Source: Botryococcus braunii (lineage: Eukaryota > Chlorophyta > Trebouxiophyceae). Taken from it: a DNA stretch of 12,500 nucleotides. Positions 1 to 12,070 of the stretch are shown here, piece by piece. Positions within the stretch are counted from its first letter, which is position 1. Every line of letters begins with the position of its first letter. The stretch is from positions 366,592-379,091 of the forward strand of contig KV908439.1 of the NCBI GenBank assembly GCA_002005505.1, written 5' to 3'. A program made the translations under genes and the position numbers. Below the pieces are notes generated by a model. The model saw nothing but the letters and a program-made list of their open reading frames with translations. It did not search any database and was not told the DNA's origin.

Positions 1-71
1 CTTGCCCGCATCTCACCGGCTGCAAATATGTTGTCGGACAAGAATATGCCCTCATCTCACCTGCCGCTGAG

Positions 72-197
72 ATATTCTGGGAACTCCCACGAGATCACAT
101 TTCAGCCCGAAATCTGCCACGATCGGGACTGTCCCGAGTCGAAAGTGAGAAACTTTGAGCTAAAAATCGACACAAATTCGCGGGAGTTCCCAGATAT
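72..197. repeat. Imperfect inverted repeat, arms of about 20 bp
   Basis: The arm at 72-91 (core CTGGGAACTCCC) is matched in reverse complement by 179-197 (core GGGAGTTCCCAG), with one mismatch and one indel, across a spacer of about 87 bp. This could be the end structure of a small decayed mobile element or a chance palindrome. No target-site duplication was identified. The surrounding 1-330 shows no convincing gene; the motif CATCTCACC(T/G)GC recurs near 10, 53 and 263. Confidence 0.5.
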
Positions 198-330
198 TCC
201 GTCCAGAAATTTCGCCCTCTCCTCACCGATGCGCAGATGCCCTAACGAGGCCCTCTCACAGCATCTCACCTGCCCTAAGAACTGTAAAGAACATCCTCCT
301 GGACAGTCAGGACGTCCTCCTGTAAAAGAG

Positions 331-640
331 CGGTGCAGCATCTTATGCAAACATGCCAGGGGTAACTGCCAGCACTTACGTGAAACATGCTTTGCAGGCT
401 CTGCCAACGTTTCAGACCCCCCTCGAAGTGAGTGGCGCAGCATCTTACGCAGCGGCATGCCCAGTGTAACTGCCAGCAAGTACATGGAACACGCTTGGCA
501 GGCTGTGCCAACGGTTCCAACCCCTGGAAGTGGGACAGCATCCTCTGCAATGACACGCCCAGTTTACAAACTAAGTAATTACTGCCAGCAGATACAACGA
601 TTACATGGAACATGCTTTGCATGCTGTGCATCTACGCCCT
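331..640 (+). repeat. Three-copy diverged tandem repeat, unit about 100 bp
   Basis: Copies begin near 335, 437 and 535. Each runs through a CAGCATC start, a CATGCC or CACGCC segment, an ACTGCCAGCA core, a (C/G)ATGGAACA or GTGAAACA segment, then TGC(T)TTGCA(G/T)GCT and (T/G)CCAACG or a relic of it. Copies 1 and 2 are closely alike; copy 3 is more diverged and has extra bases in its middle. Open frames run through on both strands, but they are repeat translations with no recognisable domain. The pattern is most simply a satellite-like or amplified repeat fragment. Confidence 0.7.
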
Positions 641-704
641 CAGACTGACTTGAGCCCATGGTTTGAAGAGTGTTCTCATCCCGCAACTTGTCTCCTCCAT
701 CCGG

Positions 705-1018
705 CGAACTCTTGGCTCTCTTCAGAAGTCGCACTCTTGAACATTTGGGTCCCTTGAGAAGTCGTCCACAAACTCTTGGCTCTCTTCTGGAGTCGCACGT
801 TGAATCTTGGCTTTCGTCAGAAGCCCGCACGTGTAATGCTGGCTCTCTTCTGGAGTCCACACATGGAATCTTGGCTGTCTTTAGGAGTCCCACGTGAATT
901 CTTGATTCTCTTCAGAAGCCGCACGCGAACTCTTGGCTCTCTTCAGAAGTCGCACGCGAGCTCTTGGCACTCTTTAGTAACCACACGTGAACTCTTCCCT
1001 CTCTTCAAACATCGCACC
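705..1018 (+). repeat. 31-bp minisatellite, about ten degenerate units
   Basis: The array has about ten units of 30-33 bp, each built on GAACTCTTGGCTCTCTTCAG followed by AAGTCGCACG. Units are visible starting near 706, 736, 769, 801, 832, 863, 894, 924, 955 and 986. Several unit junctions create the palindrome CACGTG (near 828, 891 and 984 in variant form). The unit is not a multiple of three, so the reading frame rotates from copy to copy, which argues against a repeat protein. Units differ by substitutions and small indels, so the array is old. Confidence 0.85.
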
Positions 1019-1019
1019 C

Positions 1020-1740
1020 GGAATCGAAACGCCCCACCAGGAGAGTCAAAGAAGCACCCTCAGCAGCAGCCTCCTCCCTGCACACCCCACTATTCCATTT
1101 TGGCACCCGGATGCTGCATGCAGCCAGAGCGACTGCCTGGGGATTCTTTGCCCATAGCCCAATAAAGCAAAGTGCTGATTGCAAAGTGCAGATTAATCAA
1201 CGAAGCGCTTCTCAAGTATGTTTCTATCAGCACTGCTGCTGACCACCAGGCTTGCTGCTGTTGTAAGCGGGTGTGCGTGCCTGCTGCCCTTGTTGGATTC
1301 TGGTGTGGGCTCGGATCGACACAGAGGGCCCACTATTGTGCACTTTTTGAAGCCTTCCTTGTTTATCCTCAGTCCGGTGTGCTGGTCACACTAAACCACG
1401 TGTGCATAAAGGAGAGAAAAAAAGAAACCTGTTGAAACCAACGCCGATGGGTAGGGTCGACCCCTGGGTTCCCTTGCACGGAGTCGCCCCCAGTTCAAGT
1501 CGGTTGCCCAGTGCTCCAAATACGCCCTCACCTTCTGTTTTTGTTTCTGTTTCTGTTTTTTTTTTTTTTTCTCAACAACGAAATCACGAAGCAGCCACTT
1601 CGCTTCACTGCATAGCCCTTCAAAAGACATTAACAAACACTTGGGCACTCCAAAACACTTTGAAGCACTTCAGAGCACTTCACAGCATTTCACTGGCACA
1701 AGACCAAACAAAAAACAGTGGGAGCTTCATCAATTGAAAA
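1020..1740. other. Stretch without a supported gene
   Basis: I see no gene with family resemblance here. An AATAAA lies at 1161-1166 on the plus strand, but no upstream coding region is supported, so it is not called a polyadenylation site. A run of T follows (TTC)- and TTTCTG-type repeats at about 1537-1571. A short degenerate GCACTTCA/AGCATTTCA repeat lies at 1664-1692. Confidence 0.5.
1447..1530 (+). repeat. Possible tRNA-like (SINE-like) segment, weak
   Basis: The segment has an internal GTTCAAGTC (about 1493-1501) that fits a pol III B-box pattern (GWTCRANNC). It is preceded at about 45 bp by GGGTAGGGTCGACC, which is a poor A-box, and followed by a T-rich tract at 1537-1571. No cloverleaf closes, so it is not a functional tRNA. 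It could equally be chance. Confidence 0.2.
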
Positions 1741-1792
1741 AGCACAGTCAGCCCGGGTGGCGCATGGACAGCGATGCATGAGCATTTCTAGT

Positions 1793-1798
1793 TTTATT
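1793..1798 (-). promoter_or_regulatory. Candidate polyadenylation signal of the GNAT gene
   Basis: TTTATT on the plus strand reads AATAAA on the minus strand, about 200 bp beyond the last possible stop of the acetyltransferase gene (2002). It is the nearest canonical signal in the right orientation and would place the transcript end near 1770-1785. This is inferred from position; AATAAA is a loose signal in plants. Confidence 0.4.
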
Positions 1799-1802
1799 CA
1801 TA

Positions 1803-1823
1803 GGAATCCTATGATAGGATTCC
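1803..1823. repeat. Perfect 9-bp-arm hairpin with a 3-nt loop
   Basis: GGAATCCTA and TAGGATTCC flank TGA. It lies just upstream, in the minus-strand sense, of the candidate polyadenylation signal at 1798-1793. It could fold in the 3' UTR of the acetyltransferase transcript; no function is claimed. Confidence 0.6.
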
Positions 1824-2001
1824 CAACCTTGAGGTTTTACATAAACTAAAGAGCACAAATCTGAATCAAGCTATGCAATCCAACTCTTGATTGCTCAGCC
1901 ATGCTGGTTGCCTAAGGAGGTTGCCAATACAGTGACAAGTGGACTTCTTCCTGGGTCACAGACGGGACCCGGCTTGGGGCATTAGGCGACATTTCCATCC
2001 A

Positions 2002-5340
<3,339 letters not shown>

Positions 5341-5343
5341 TAG

Positions 5344-5399
5344 CAGACAGTTGCAATCTGAGAAAGTTATGCATATCTTTCTCAAATTGCAACCGTCTG
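5344..5399. repeat. Near-perfect hairpin: two 23-bp arms, 10-nt loop
   Basis: Arm 5344-5366 (starts CAGACAGTTGCAATC) pairs with arm 5377-5399 (ends ATTGCAACCGTCTG) at 21 of 23 positions. The loop is 5367-5376, TTATGCATAT. The two plus-strand mismatches are A-C and C-A, which become U-G and G-U wobble pairs in a minus-strand transcript, so minus-strand RNA would pair along the whole stem. It could be a tiny MITE, a cruciform or a small hairpin RNA; the loop is short for a typical plant microRNA precursor. Confidence 0.75.
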
Positions 5400-5409
5400 G
5401 GGAAGCATT

Positions 5410-5560
5410 GTGATTATATAATATAGAATTCATATATAGAATTCTCCATATATGCGTATTGCTTTCAATGTAAGCAAACCTTTCTTCTTCTTGCTTTCCT
5501 CCTTTGAATTGACAATTTTTACTGCTCACAATGCAAATTACTACAGCAGCTAGTGAATGT
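5410..5560. other. AT-rich stretch with ATATAGAATTC direct repeat
   Basis: ATATAGAATTC occurs at 5421-5431 and again at 5434-5444, a 13-bp period, embedded in ATAT-rich sequence. Otherwise I see no gene between 5410 and 5700. A C-run at 5670-5684 is followed by a short A-run. Confidence 0.5.
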
Positions 5561-5710
5561 GTTTAGAGGACTGCTGGGGGTGTTGGCCACATCCACAGAA
5601 ACATTTCATACATAAATATTGATGTAGGATGCAGTTCAACAATATTTGTTCCGCATTTTACCACTGTTTCCCCCCCCCCCCCCCCACCCTCGGAAAAAAA
5701 AACCCCCCCA

Positions 5711-5853
5711 CGAGCCTCCATCATTCCCCTCAGCTCTATCCCACCAGTTTTCACGAGTACTCTGTCAGCTCTCTTGCAAGAGAGGTAATTGGTGCACTTG
5801 CCAGCAGGCAAGTGTCAGGTCCCAGCTGGTGTCAGGCTCCGCCTGTATAGACA
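5711..5853 (+). repeat. tRNA-like SINE-like element, copy A
   Basis: This copy shares with copy B, in the same order, CTCTATCCCACC, ACTCT(G/A)TCAGCTCTCT, AGAGAGG(T/C)AATTGGTGCA, GGTGTCAGG(C)TCCGCCTGTATA. The CAGCTCTCT...AGAGAGG part resembles the D-arm and A-box of a tRNA, and GGTGTCAGGCTCC lies in the position of a B-box. Copy A has about 30 extra bases, including a perfect small hairpin CTTGCC-AGCA-GGCAAG at 5798-5813. No complete cloverleaf was found, so a functional tRNA is not claimed. Confidence 0.5.
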
Positions 5854-5905
5854 TGTACACACTAGTTCGCCTTAACCCAAAAGCAAACAAAAAGGAATAA
5901 GACCC

Positions 5906-6026
5906 TGAGCCTCCTTGTGGGCACGCATCATCCCCCTTAACTCTATCCCACCCCATACTCTATCAGCTCTCTGGTAGAGAGGCAATTGGTGCAGTCTTGC
6001 CTGGTGTCAGGTCCGCCTGTATATAC
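5906..6026 (+). repeat. tRNA-like SINE-like element, copy B
   Basis: Second copy of the element at 5711-5853, about 195 bp downstream in the same orientation. CAGCTCTCTGGTAGAGAGG (5963-5981) is close to the TAGCTCAGTGGTAGAGC A-box/D-arm of many tRNAs, and GGTGTCAGGTCC (6003-6014) stands where a B-box would. It lacks the insertion seen in copy A. Either two SINE insertions or one segmental duplication would explain the pair. Confidence 0.5.
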
Positions 6027-6036
6027 TATAAACTAG

Positions 6037-6054
6037 GAAACTATATATAGTTTC
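6037..6054. repeat. 18-bp perfect palindrome
   Basis: GAAACTATATATAGTTTC is fully self-complementary and follows copy B of the tRNA-like element. It sits in AT-rich sequence and could extrude as a cruciform or be a TA-rich target site. Confidence 0.7.
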
Positions 6055-6088
6055 TGTGGTCACCAACCTCCGTCCTTCATGCAGTTGC

Positions 6089-6169
6089 AGTATCTGGATT
6101 ACTTGCGATCTGGATTACTTACTACCTTGATTACTTACTTATTGGGTTAATAACTATCTAGATTACTGG
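6089..6169 (+). repeat. Short degenerate repeat of (C)TGGATTACTT type
   Basis: TCTGGATTACTT occurs at about 6091 and 6108, followed by CTTGATTACTTACTT and CTAGATTACTGG. These are four diverged units at spacings of 17-35 bp. Confidence 0.6.
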
Positions 6170-7040
6170 AAATTTCGTTTAAACGCATCGAACGTTTAAA
6201 TGCATGTGCAATCGATTCTGGATGTCCACACATGGATCGAGGTTGTGCCTCCTCCGGAGGCACCACATATAATAACCATACAAATGGTTTCCCTTGTTAT
6301 ACGAGCAGATATGGTTGGGCAAATGTGGAAGACCGTACTGCTTTTCCGCGCTAGTATAAAAAGTGTTCATACTGCAGTTTCAGTAGTTATACATGTAGTA
6401 TAAGAATACTATAAACGCGATACATATTGTATGTATTCCGTAATACGTAGTATCCATACATAAATAAATATGTGCGTATATTACTTATTACGTGGATGAG
6501 TGTAATATGTATGCTTCACTTGTATTCTAAACAGTCATCAAGTATATTCCAACGGATACGACAGACGAATTCGAGAGGTTGGGGTTCCACATCTCCCAGC
6601 TTGAGATTTCTTGAGACATGCATGATTGTGTGCATAGTGCATTTTGATCAAAATCACACATTCGGCAAGTTCCAACGCCAATGGGACCCCTAATGTGAAT
6701 GCACACAGAGGAGACGCCTCTTCATAGGAAATGCCATGCCTGACCAGTGTGAGAGGACCTGCAAGGGCATAATGGGGCCCCGGGAGGCACTGCATGCAGT
6801 GTGCACAGTGCACATCCATTGCAAAACACGAATCTTGAGACTGACAGCGCTGTCTGCGCCAGCGATGCAGTTGGGGTCCAAGGCACTCTGAATCGTCCTC
6901 CTCTGTCGCCAGTGGATAGGTCTGTGAAGCACACACCTACTGGGAAGGAAAGTAGAAATCTTCATCTAAGAGCAACCAAAGACTCCCATGGGAGGTTAAC
7001 TAGAAGAAGCTCAACAGCAAGTAGCAGACCAGTCTAAAGA
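6170..7040. other. AT-rich then mixed stretch with no supported gene
   Basis: 6170-6530 is AT-rich with many ATAC/GTAT palindromic words and no coding signal. At 6690-6930 the minus strand has a GC-richer open stretch (reading ...TEEDDSECLGPQLHRW...), but it has no recognised domain and no pair of splice sites linking it to a neighbour in phase. The 14-bp palindrome CACTGCATGCAGTG lies at 6788-6801, followed at once by GTGCACAGTGCAC. Confidence 0.4.
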
Positions 7041-7048
7041 TACGAGGT

Positions 7049-7116
7049 ATACCGCTGATCTGTTCCAAACCTGTGGCCTACGTAGGATACCGCTGATGTC
7101 TTCCAAACCTGTGGCC
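7049..7116 (+). repeat. Tandem duplication, 30-bp repeats at a 38-bp period
   Basis: 7049-7078 and 7087-7116 both read ATACCGCTGAT, then a short variable CTG/GTC step, then TTCCAAACCTGTGGCC. Only three positions differ, so the duplication is fairly recent compared with the other repeats here. Confidence 0.85.
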
Positions 7117-7211
7117 AAACATGAGGGCTTCTGTGAGGTAAGGCACAGGGCAATAACCCATGAGAGCTGAGAATGCCCGTCAGCACTGTTGTCAGGTATG
7201 CTTCTGGACGC

Positions 7212-8360
7212 TTAGTCCACAATATTAATGGCTTCTCGGAATTTGACGTGGACCGACACTCCAGAGTCTTGGATTTCCGAGAGGTCAATTTGTTCTTGTG
7301 CAGCGCCATCCTCGGGGGAACTCACAGTGTGTGGCTTGATCTTAGTGCCAATGGCACGCCCCAAGCTTTTGATGTTTGCCACAACTCCTGAGCACTCAGA
7401 AGCTGGTGTTACTGGCAATTTTTAGCAGGCAGTGTGCCTTCACAAGGGACTGACAATACAAATCTCCAGCTGCCAGATAGCCCAGACTTATGAAGAACTT
7501 CCTTGGTGTACCAGTCCTTTGACCCATATTAGTGGAGAAGGAAGGACCACTTGAGTTGCAGTTCTACGAACCCATATCTGCCCAGGTCGGAACAAGAGCG
7601 GTGCACGGGAATCTGTTTATGCTCAGAGTTTGATACAACATTAAGTCTCATTCTGCAAGAATTTGTCATTTCCCTTGAGATCCCAGAAAATATACCAGAA
7701 GCTGCATTATGCTGTGTGTACCATGCACTGTTTGCTGCTGAGTTGTGCTGAAACCTCTTACTGTGTGTTGCCAGATCAATATGTGCGCAACATACCGCAT
7801 GGGCACAACCTTTGTGCCGTAGAAAAGCAGCAATGGATATTTGAGATGGCTTGAGCACCACAAGGAGACACTGGCTATTAACGGAAATTTCTTTGATGCG
7901 ATAGCAGCAATCGGCTACGATCAAAAAACACAGGGAGTTTTTTCCCGTTCATTAACTTTAGCAAGGCGCGAAGAGGTCAACCGAGGGACTAGCGAAGTAC
8001 CTTTGGACTGGCTGGTACAGCTTTTTGAACTCTTGTCACTCCCACGAGAGGGGCATCTTGATTGCGAAACGGGAGTTATTGATTCCTCATCATCTTCTTG
8101 ACCGTCAAAACTTGACCGGTCGTCATAGTCGGACGACAGTCTGTCCGAAGTGCTTTGCTTCACCTGTAAACGTTTCTTGGCCAAATAAACACTATCTATC
8201 CGTCGTTGAACGCCCGTATCTTCATTACTTTTAGGCTTGGATTGAGAATCACACTCCGAGTCATCCTCCTCATCACCTAAATCTTGCCACAAAACCCTCT
8301 TGTGCATCGGGGCACAAGGTGGTGCCGAAGTTTCCACCGTGCGTTCCATAAAAGGGAAAC
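7212..8360 (-). CDS. Hypothetical acidic, serine-rich protein (two exons, tentative)
   Basis: I do not recognise the family. Exon 8360-8001 follows a strong acceptor (TTTTCTCTACAG) and ends at AAAG|GTACTT in phase 1. Exon 7387-7212 follows GAGTGCTCAG and also starts in phase 1, so the two join in frame across a 613-bp intron. From the first Met in this exon (8349) the product would be 174 residues. Its first two thirds are charged and low in hydrophobic residues, with acidic patches (GDEEDDSE near residue 25, GQEDDEES further on) and Ser/Lys-rich segments, suggesting intrinsic disorder. The last 58 residues (GVVANIKSLGRAIG... to ...REAINIVD) look more ordered. An upstream exon is possible: the acceptor before 8360 implies earlier coding or a 5' UTR intron, and a phase-1 donor (TGTACCG|GTCTGG) exists near 8647. 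A strong GTGAGT near 7325 could end the second exon earlier. Absence of stops over 360 bp and matching phases are the only support. Confidence 0.35.
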
Positions 8361-8379
8361 CTGTAGAGAAAACCAATCA

Positions 8380-9141
<762 letters not shown>

Positions 9142-9262
9142 GTGGACATCTCATCATGCCCTAGTGGCTGGACAGATGTAACTTCTTCTGCCTTAAGGAT
9201 GCTTTTACAAGAGTGGGGTAAAGAAGACCAGCCCATTGTTCAAGGGCTTGAACCGAAATGTT

Positions 9263-9620
9263 TCAAGCTATGATTCGCACCCGGCGAGCGGCCAGCTGGC
9301 GACCCACAGCGGCTGCAATAATGAAACTAACCCGTCAAATAACAAAATATCCCTCCAGATCTTCTTGAGCAATGATATCATCGATGGCCTGGTTCAAAAG
9401 ACCCTGGAGCCTCTGCAACGAGGCCAGCACGTCAGCGTGCAACCCTCCAAATGTTTCAAAAGCGAAGGCTTGGAAGGCCACAGGTGGTTGCTGACGCGAC
9501 AGCAAGACAGCATAGCGGGTTTGCTTGTCTTGAGCGGCCAGCGCGCCAGCCCCCGGCATAAATGGCCACGGTGAGTGGTGACGAGCCCACGATGTCGATA
9601 TAGAGATCGCGACCCTCCTG
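9263..9620 (-). pseudogene. Decayed C-terminal nuclease-like domain of a mobile-element protein
   Basis: Read on the minus strand, successive pieces give GRDLYIDIVGSSPLT, then ALAAQDKQTRYAVLLSRQQ, then FQAFAFETFGGLHADVL and, after an in-frame TGA (9337-9335), RVSFIIAAAVGRQLAARR followed by a stop at 9265-9263. The order D-x-V-x-S-P, then K-x-x-x-Y, then (F)xPFAFETFGG and a terminal arginine-rich helix resembles the restriction-enzyme-like (PD-(D/E)XK-like) tail of some reverse-transcriptase-bearing mobile elements; this is from memory of the pattern, not from a search. One frameshift lies between about 9575 and 9545, and the TGA probably replaced an Arg CGA. The upstream part of the protein is missing: homology stops near 9620, where the opposite-strand LINE begins. 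Confidence 0.5.
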
Positions 9621-9638
9621 CTGCTGCGTGCGCTCCGA

Positions 9639-11155
9639 ATGGAATGCCTTCTTTCTTCGGAAGGGCTCCGGAAGGGTTTTATCCGTGCGGTACGGTCCAC
9701 GTATGATGGAGTTTGGTTTATGGTTGTTGCTGGGCACATAGCTGGCGCCTTCCACGCTTCGGTTGATGGGGTTACCCAGGGGTCTCCGATTAGTCCCACG
9801 TTATTCACGGTTTATGCTGATGGGCTCCTTAGGCATATTCGGGCTACTTGTCCTGGAGTTGGTCCCCAAACTCGAGATGGGACTCATGGCCCGGATCAGA
9901 TGTATGCTGATGATTTGCAATCATCAATTGATACTTCTTGCTGAAACGGCAGAGGGCTTGCAAAAAGTCCTTGACTGTGTTGTTGATTGGTGTGACTGTT
10001 CCTACATGCGTATCTATCCCGTCAACACAGATGTCATGGTGTTTCCCTCGTCGCCTGAGTCGCCCCCATCCTTTCAGTGGGTTTATGACGGGGTCACGCT
10101 TCCCGTGGTACATACTAAGAAATACTTGGGTTATATGTTATCCTCGTTTGGGGGTGTGGGGGCACCTTTGGCCTCCTGCATGGCAAAATGTGGGCCACTT
10201 GCAAGCCAATGTGGGCCAATTGGAGCTCCCTTATGCGCAAATGTGGTAACCTGCAGTGTGCGGCCTCTATAGGTCTTCTTCTCAAGTTGGTTCTCATGTG
10301 TGCAGTGCCCACAGCGTCGTGTGCCTGTGAGATTTGGGGATGGCGTTCTTTTCGTTCACCGGCTACGTCCCCTTATGTTAAGCTTTTAGAGTCTAGTTAC
10401 TTGGTCATGTTGAAGCTGTTGTTAGGGGTGCGCCCCTCGGTGGCCACCCCGATTCTGTTAGCTGAGTTGGGGGTTCAGCCCCTCTCGCATCATTGGCTCA
10501 TGCATATGGCCACCTTTTGGAACTCGTTGGTGTCTTTGCCTCAGGATAGTCTCTATGCTTTGATTCTTCGAGACTCGTGCTTTTATGGCGTCACTACAAA
10601 TACTCCCACTTGGGCTGGGTATTTCATGAAGGCCCTTATTCAGGTTGGTTATCCTTATCAGATATATTGTCAAGCCCCTCATCCGATTGATATGGCGTCC
10701 CTTCGGGACCTCTTGCGTCGGCATGGCCGCCAACCCTGGGAGGGCTTGAATGTCTATCCTCGTCTATGCCCGACTGAGCGGGCTCAGCTTTGCACAAACC
10801 CTAGGTGGTTTAATAGTCCGTCCCGCGCAACTCTCTCTCGGCTTTTGTGGTTACGTATGAGTGTTTCCAAGTTAAGGGATTTTCATCGCTTCCGCATGGG
10901 GGTTCACAACCTTCCTGTTGATGCTGGTCGCGGTCGGGGTGTCCCCCGTTCCCAACGGTTGTGTGATAATTGTCAGGCTGGTTTGGTCGGTGATGAACAC
11001 CACCTTGTCTTTTCCTGTTCGGCCTGCAGCCCATCCGGGCCCGTTACCCCAATCTCTTTCGTTCCCCCTTTCGGTCGTTGCGTCAGTTCGTCTGGCAAGA
11101 TGACCGTCAGTCTAAGGTTAACTTCATTTCTGACTGGTTTCAGTGTCAGTCTTAG
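9639..11155 (+). pseudogene. LINE ORF2 remnant: reverse transcriptase to C-terminal zinc knuckle
   Basis: The ORF encoded a polymerase that copies its own RNA into chromosomal DNA. Visible landmarks are FIRAVRSTYDGVW (from 9678), QGSPISPTLF (9777-9806, RT motif B), YADD (9903-9914, catalytic motif C), KKYLGYMLSS (about 10119-10148), a CACEIWGW segment near 10321-10344, and a CX2CX9HX4C zinc knuckle (Cys 10962 and 10971, His 11001, Cys 11016). The C-terminus reads RYPNLF...RQFVWQDDR...DWFQCQS with stop TAG at 11153-11155. Three frameshifts break it: near 9920-9935 just after YADD, near 10184 (an A lost from an A-run before TGTGGGCC), and near 11020-11030 just past the zinc knuckle. It cannot make a functional protein. 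Codon use and GC content are higher than in the AT-rich flank on the left. Confidence 0.85.
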
Positions 11156-11367
11156 GTTTTTGTCTTGGCCCATTTCTGGCCCTCACCCACTTCTGGGCTG
11201 TGTTCTGGGGCTTTCTTGCCCCTTCCTTCGTGCTCCTGGCTCACCCCTCGTTACTTTGTCTGGCGGTGATTCTTAGGGTTTGTGTTTGGTTTCTCTCGAT
11301 GTATTGCTGCTTCTGTGTTTGGTTTTCCATCTCATCAGCCCTTTGGTCTGGCTTGATGTACTTCTTC

Positions 11368-11438
11368 CCTTCTTCTTCTTCTTCTTCTTCTTCTTCTTCT
11401 TCTTCTTCTTCTTCTTCTTCTTCTTCTTCTTCTTCTTC
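11368..11438 (+). repeat. (TTC)n microsatellite at the LINE 3' end
   Basis: About 23 TTC units directly follow the LINE 3' UTR, after GGCTTGATGTACTTCTTCCC. Some LINE families end in short tandem repeats instead of poly-A, so this may be the retrotransposition tail, perhaps expanded later. The Ser, Phe, Glu or Arg runs it encodes in different frames are not genes. Confidence 0.95.
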
Positions 11439-11444
11439 CCCCTC

Positions 11445-11491
11445 CCCGAAGCGCCACTGCGGCAGCCGGAATATCACAGTGGGATTTCGGG
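11445..11491. repeat. Stem-loop next to the TTC tract
   Basis: CCCGAAGCGCCACTG (11445-11459) and CAGTGGGATTTCGGG (11477-11491) pair at 12 of 15 positions around a 17-nt loop. TTTCGGGCCGAAA (11485-11497) adds a second, overlapping palindrome. This lies immediately beyond the LINE tail and may mark the pre-existing target sequence. Confidence 0.6.
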
Positions 11492-11499
11492 CCGAAAAT

Positions 11500-12070
11500 T
11501 TTCAGCTCGTCTTGGCAATGCCACTGCCAAGGCGACCCTGCCGAAACCCCTGCTGGGTCCCTGACCCCACGTGCCTCAACCGCTTCCTTTCCCACATGAA
11601 CAGGATCGGCCTTACATGGAAAACAATTACCTGGTTAAAAGAAACGGATAGGCTTCCAGAGCATGTGCTCAAAACCCTACCGATCGTCTGAACATTATAT
11701 GCGCTATAAAAACAATCCCCGTTCCCCTCCTTGGCCAATTGCAGCGCAATGAGGCGCGACGAAACGCTCACGCTGCCAGTGCAAGCAATCCACAACACAA
11801 TGCATCACACCTCCACTGCCGTGCCTCTAGCCATGCAATGCAGCTTCTGTGCGCCCGATCCACAGCACTACTTGCTCCGAACTGTCGCACTTGCAGGTTA
11901 TAAATGCATTCAATCTTGACCAGGGGCATCGTTGTCAACGAGCAGCCGGGCTGCTGCAACGCGTGCATTGCAAATGTCATGACTACAGGACTACGGGGGC
12001 ACTGGTCCAGACTCGGGAGTCGGAGCCCTACTTAACCGCTGAGGAATGCCGATAAACACCGATCAAACCT
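11500..12070. other. Stretch without a supported gene; TATA-like motif
   Basis: A plus-strand open stretch ends at TGA 11689-11691 (...WLKETDRLPEHVLKTLPIV), with no recognised domain. TATAAAA lies at 11704-11710, a possible plus-strand promoter element, but no gene downstream is supported. TTGGCAATGCCACTGCCAA near 11511-11529 is a small hairpin. The remaining sequence shows nothing I can assign. Confidence 0.35.

Larger units (their letters stand above)
9621..11439 (+). mobile_element. 5'-truncated LINE (non-LTR retrotransposon) with TTC tail
   Basis: The element starts inside the reverse transcriptase domain and keeps the rest of ORF2, a 3' UTR of about 210 bp (11156-11367) and a (TTC)n tract. 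The endonuclease and the first RT motifs, including the palm motif A aspartate region, are absent, as expected from incomplete target-primed reverse transcription. The 5' edge lies between 9621 and about 9677. I could not find a convincing target-site duplication around the two ends. Confidence 0.75.

Noticed and set aside
28..648. Plus-strand open frame of 206 codons and its minus-strand counterparts
   Set aside because: It runs through a tandem repeat, has no recognisable domain, and the opposite strand is equally open; repeat periodicity explains it.
705..1018. CRISPR-like array
   Set aside because: The units abut without unique spacers and drift gradually, as in a minisatellite, and the genome is eukaryotic.
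5711..6026. Functional tRNA genes
   Set aside because: A- and B-box-like motifs are present but acceptor and anticodon stems do not form, and the two copies differ by a 30-bp insertion.
6538..6965. Minus-strand coding exon with EEDDSEC resembling the acidic patch at 8250
   Set aside because: The shared motif is short, the codons differ, two other frames are equally open, and I could not find phase-compatible splice sites to join it.
9621..11439. Target-site duplication around the LINE
   Set aside because: I compared sequence before 9640 with sequence after 11439 and found no convincing direct match of 6 bp or more at the expected edges.
11143..11691. Plus-strand frame with a long Ser run, and minus-strand Glu and Arg runs
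   Set aside because: It is the LINE 3' UTR plus the (TTC)n tract translated in different frames.
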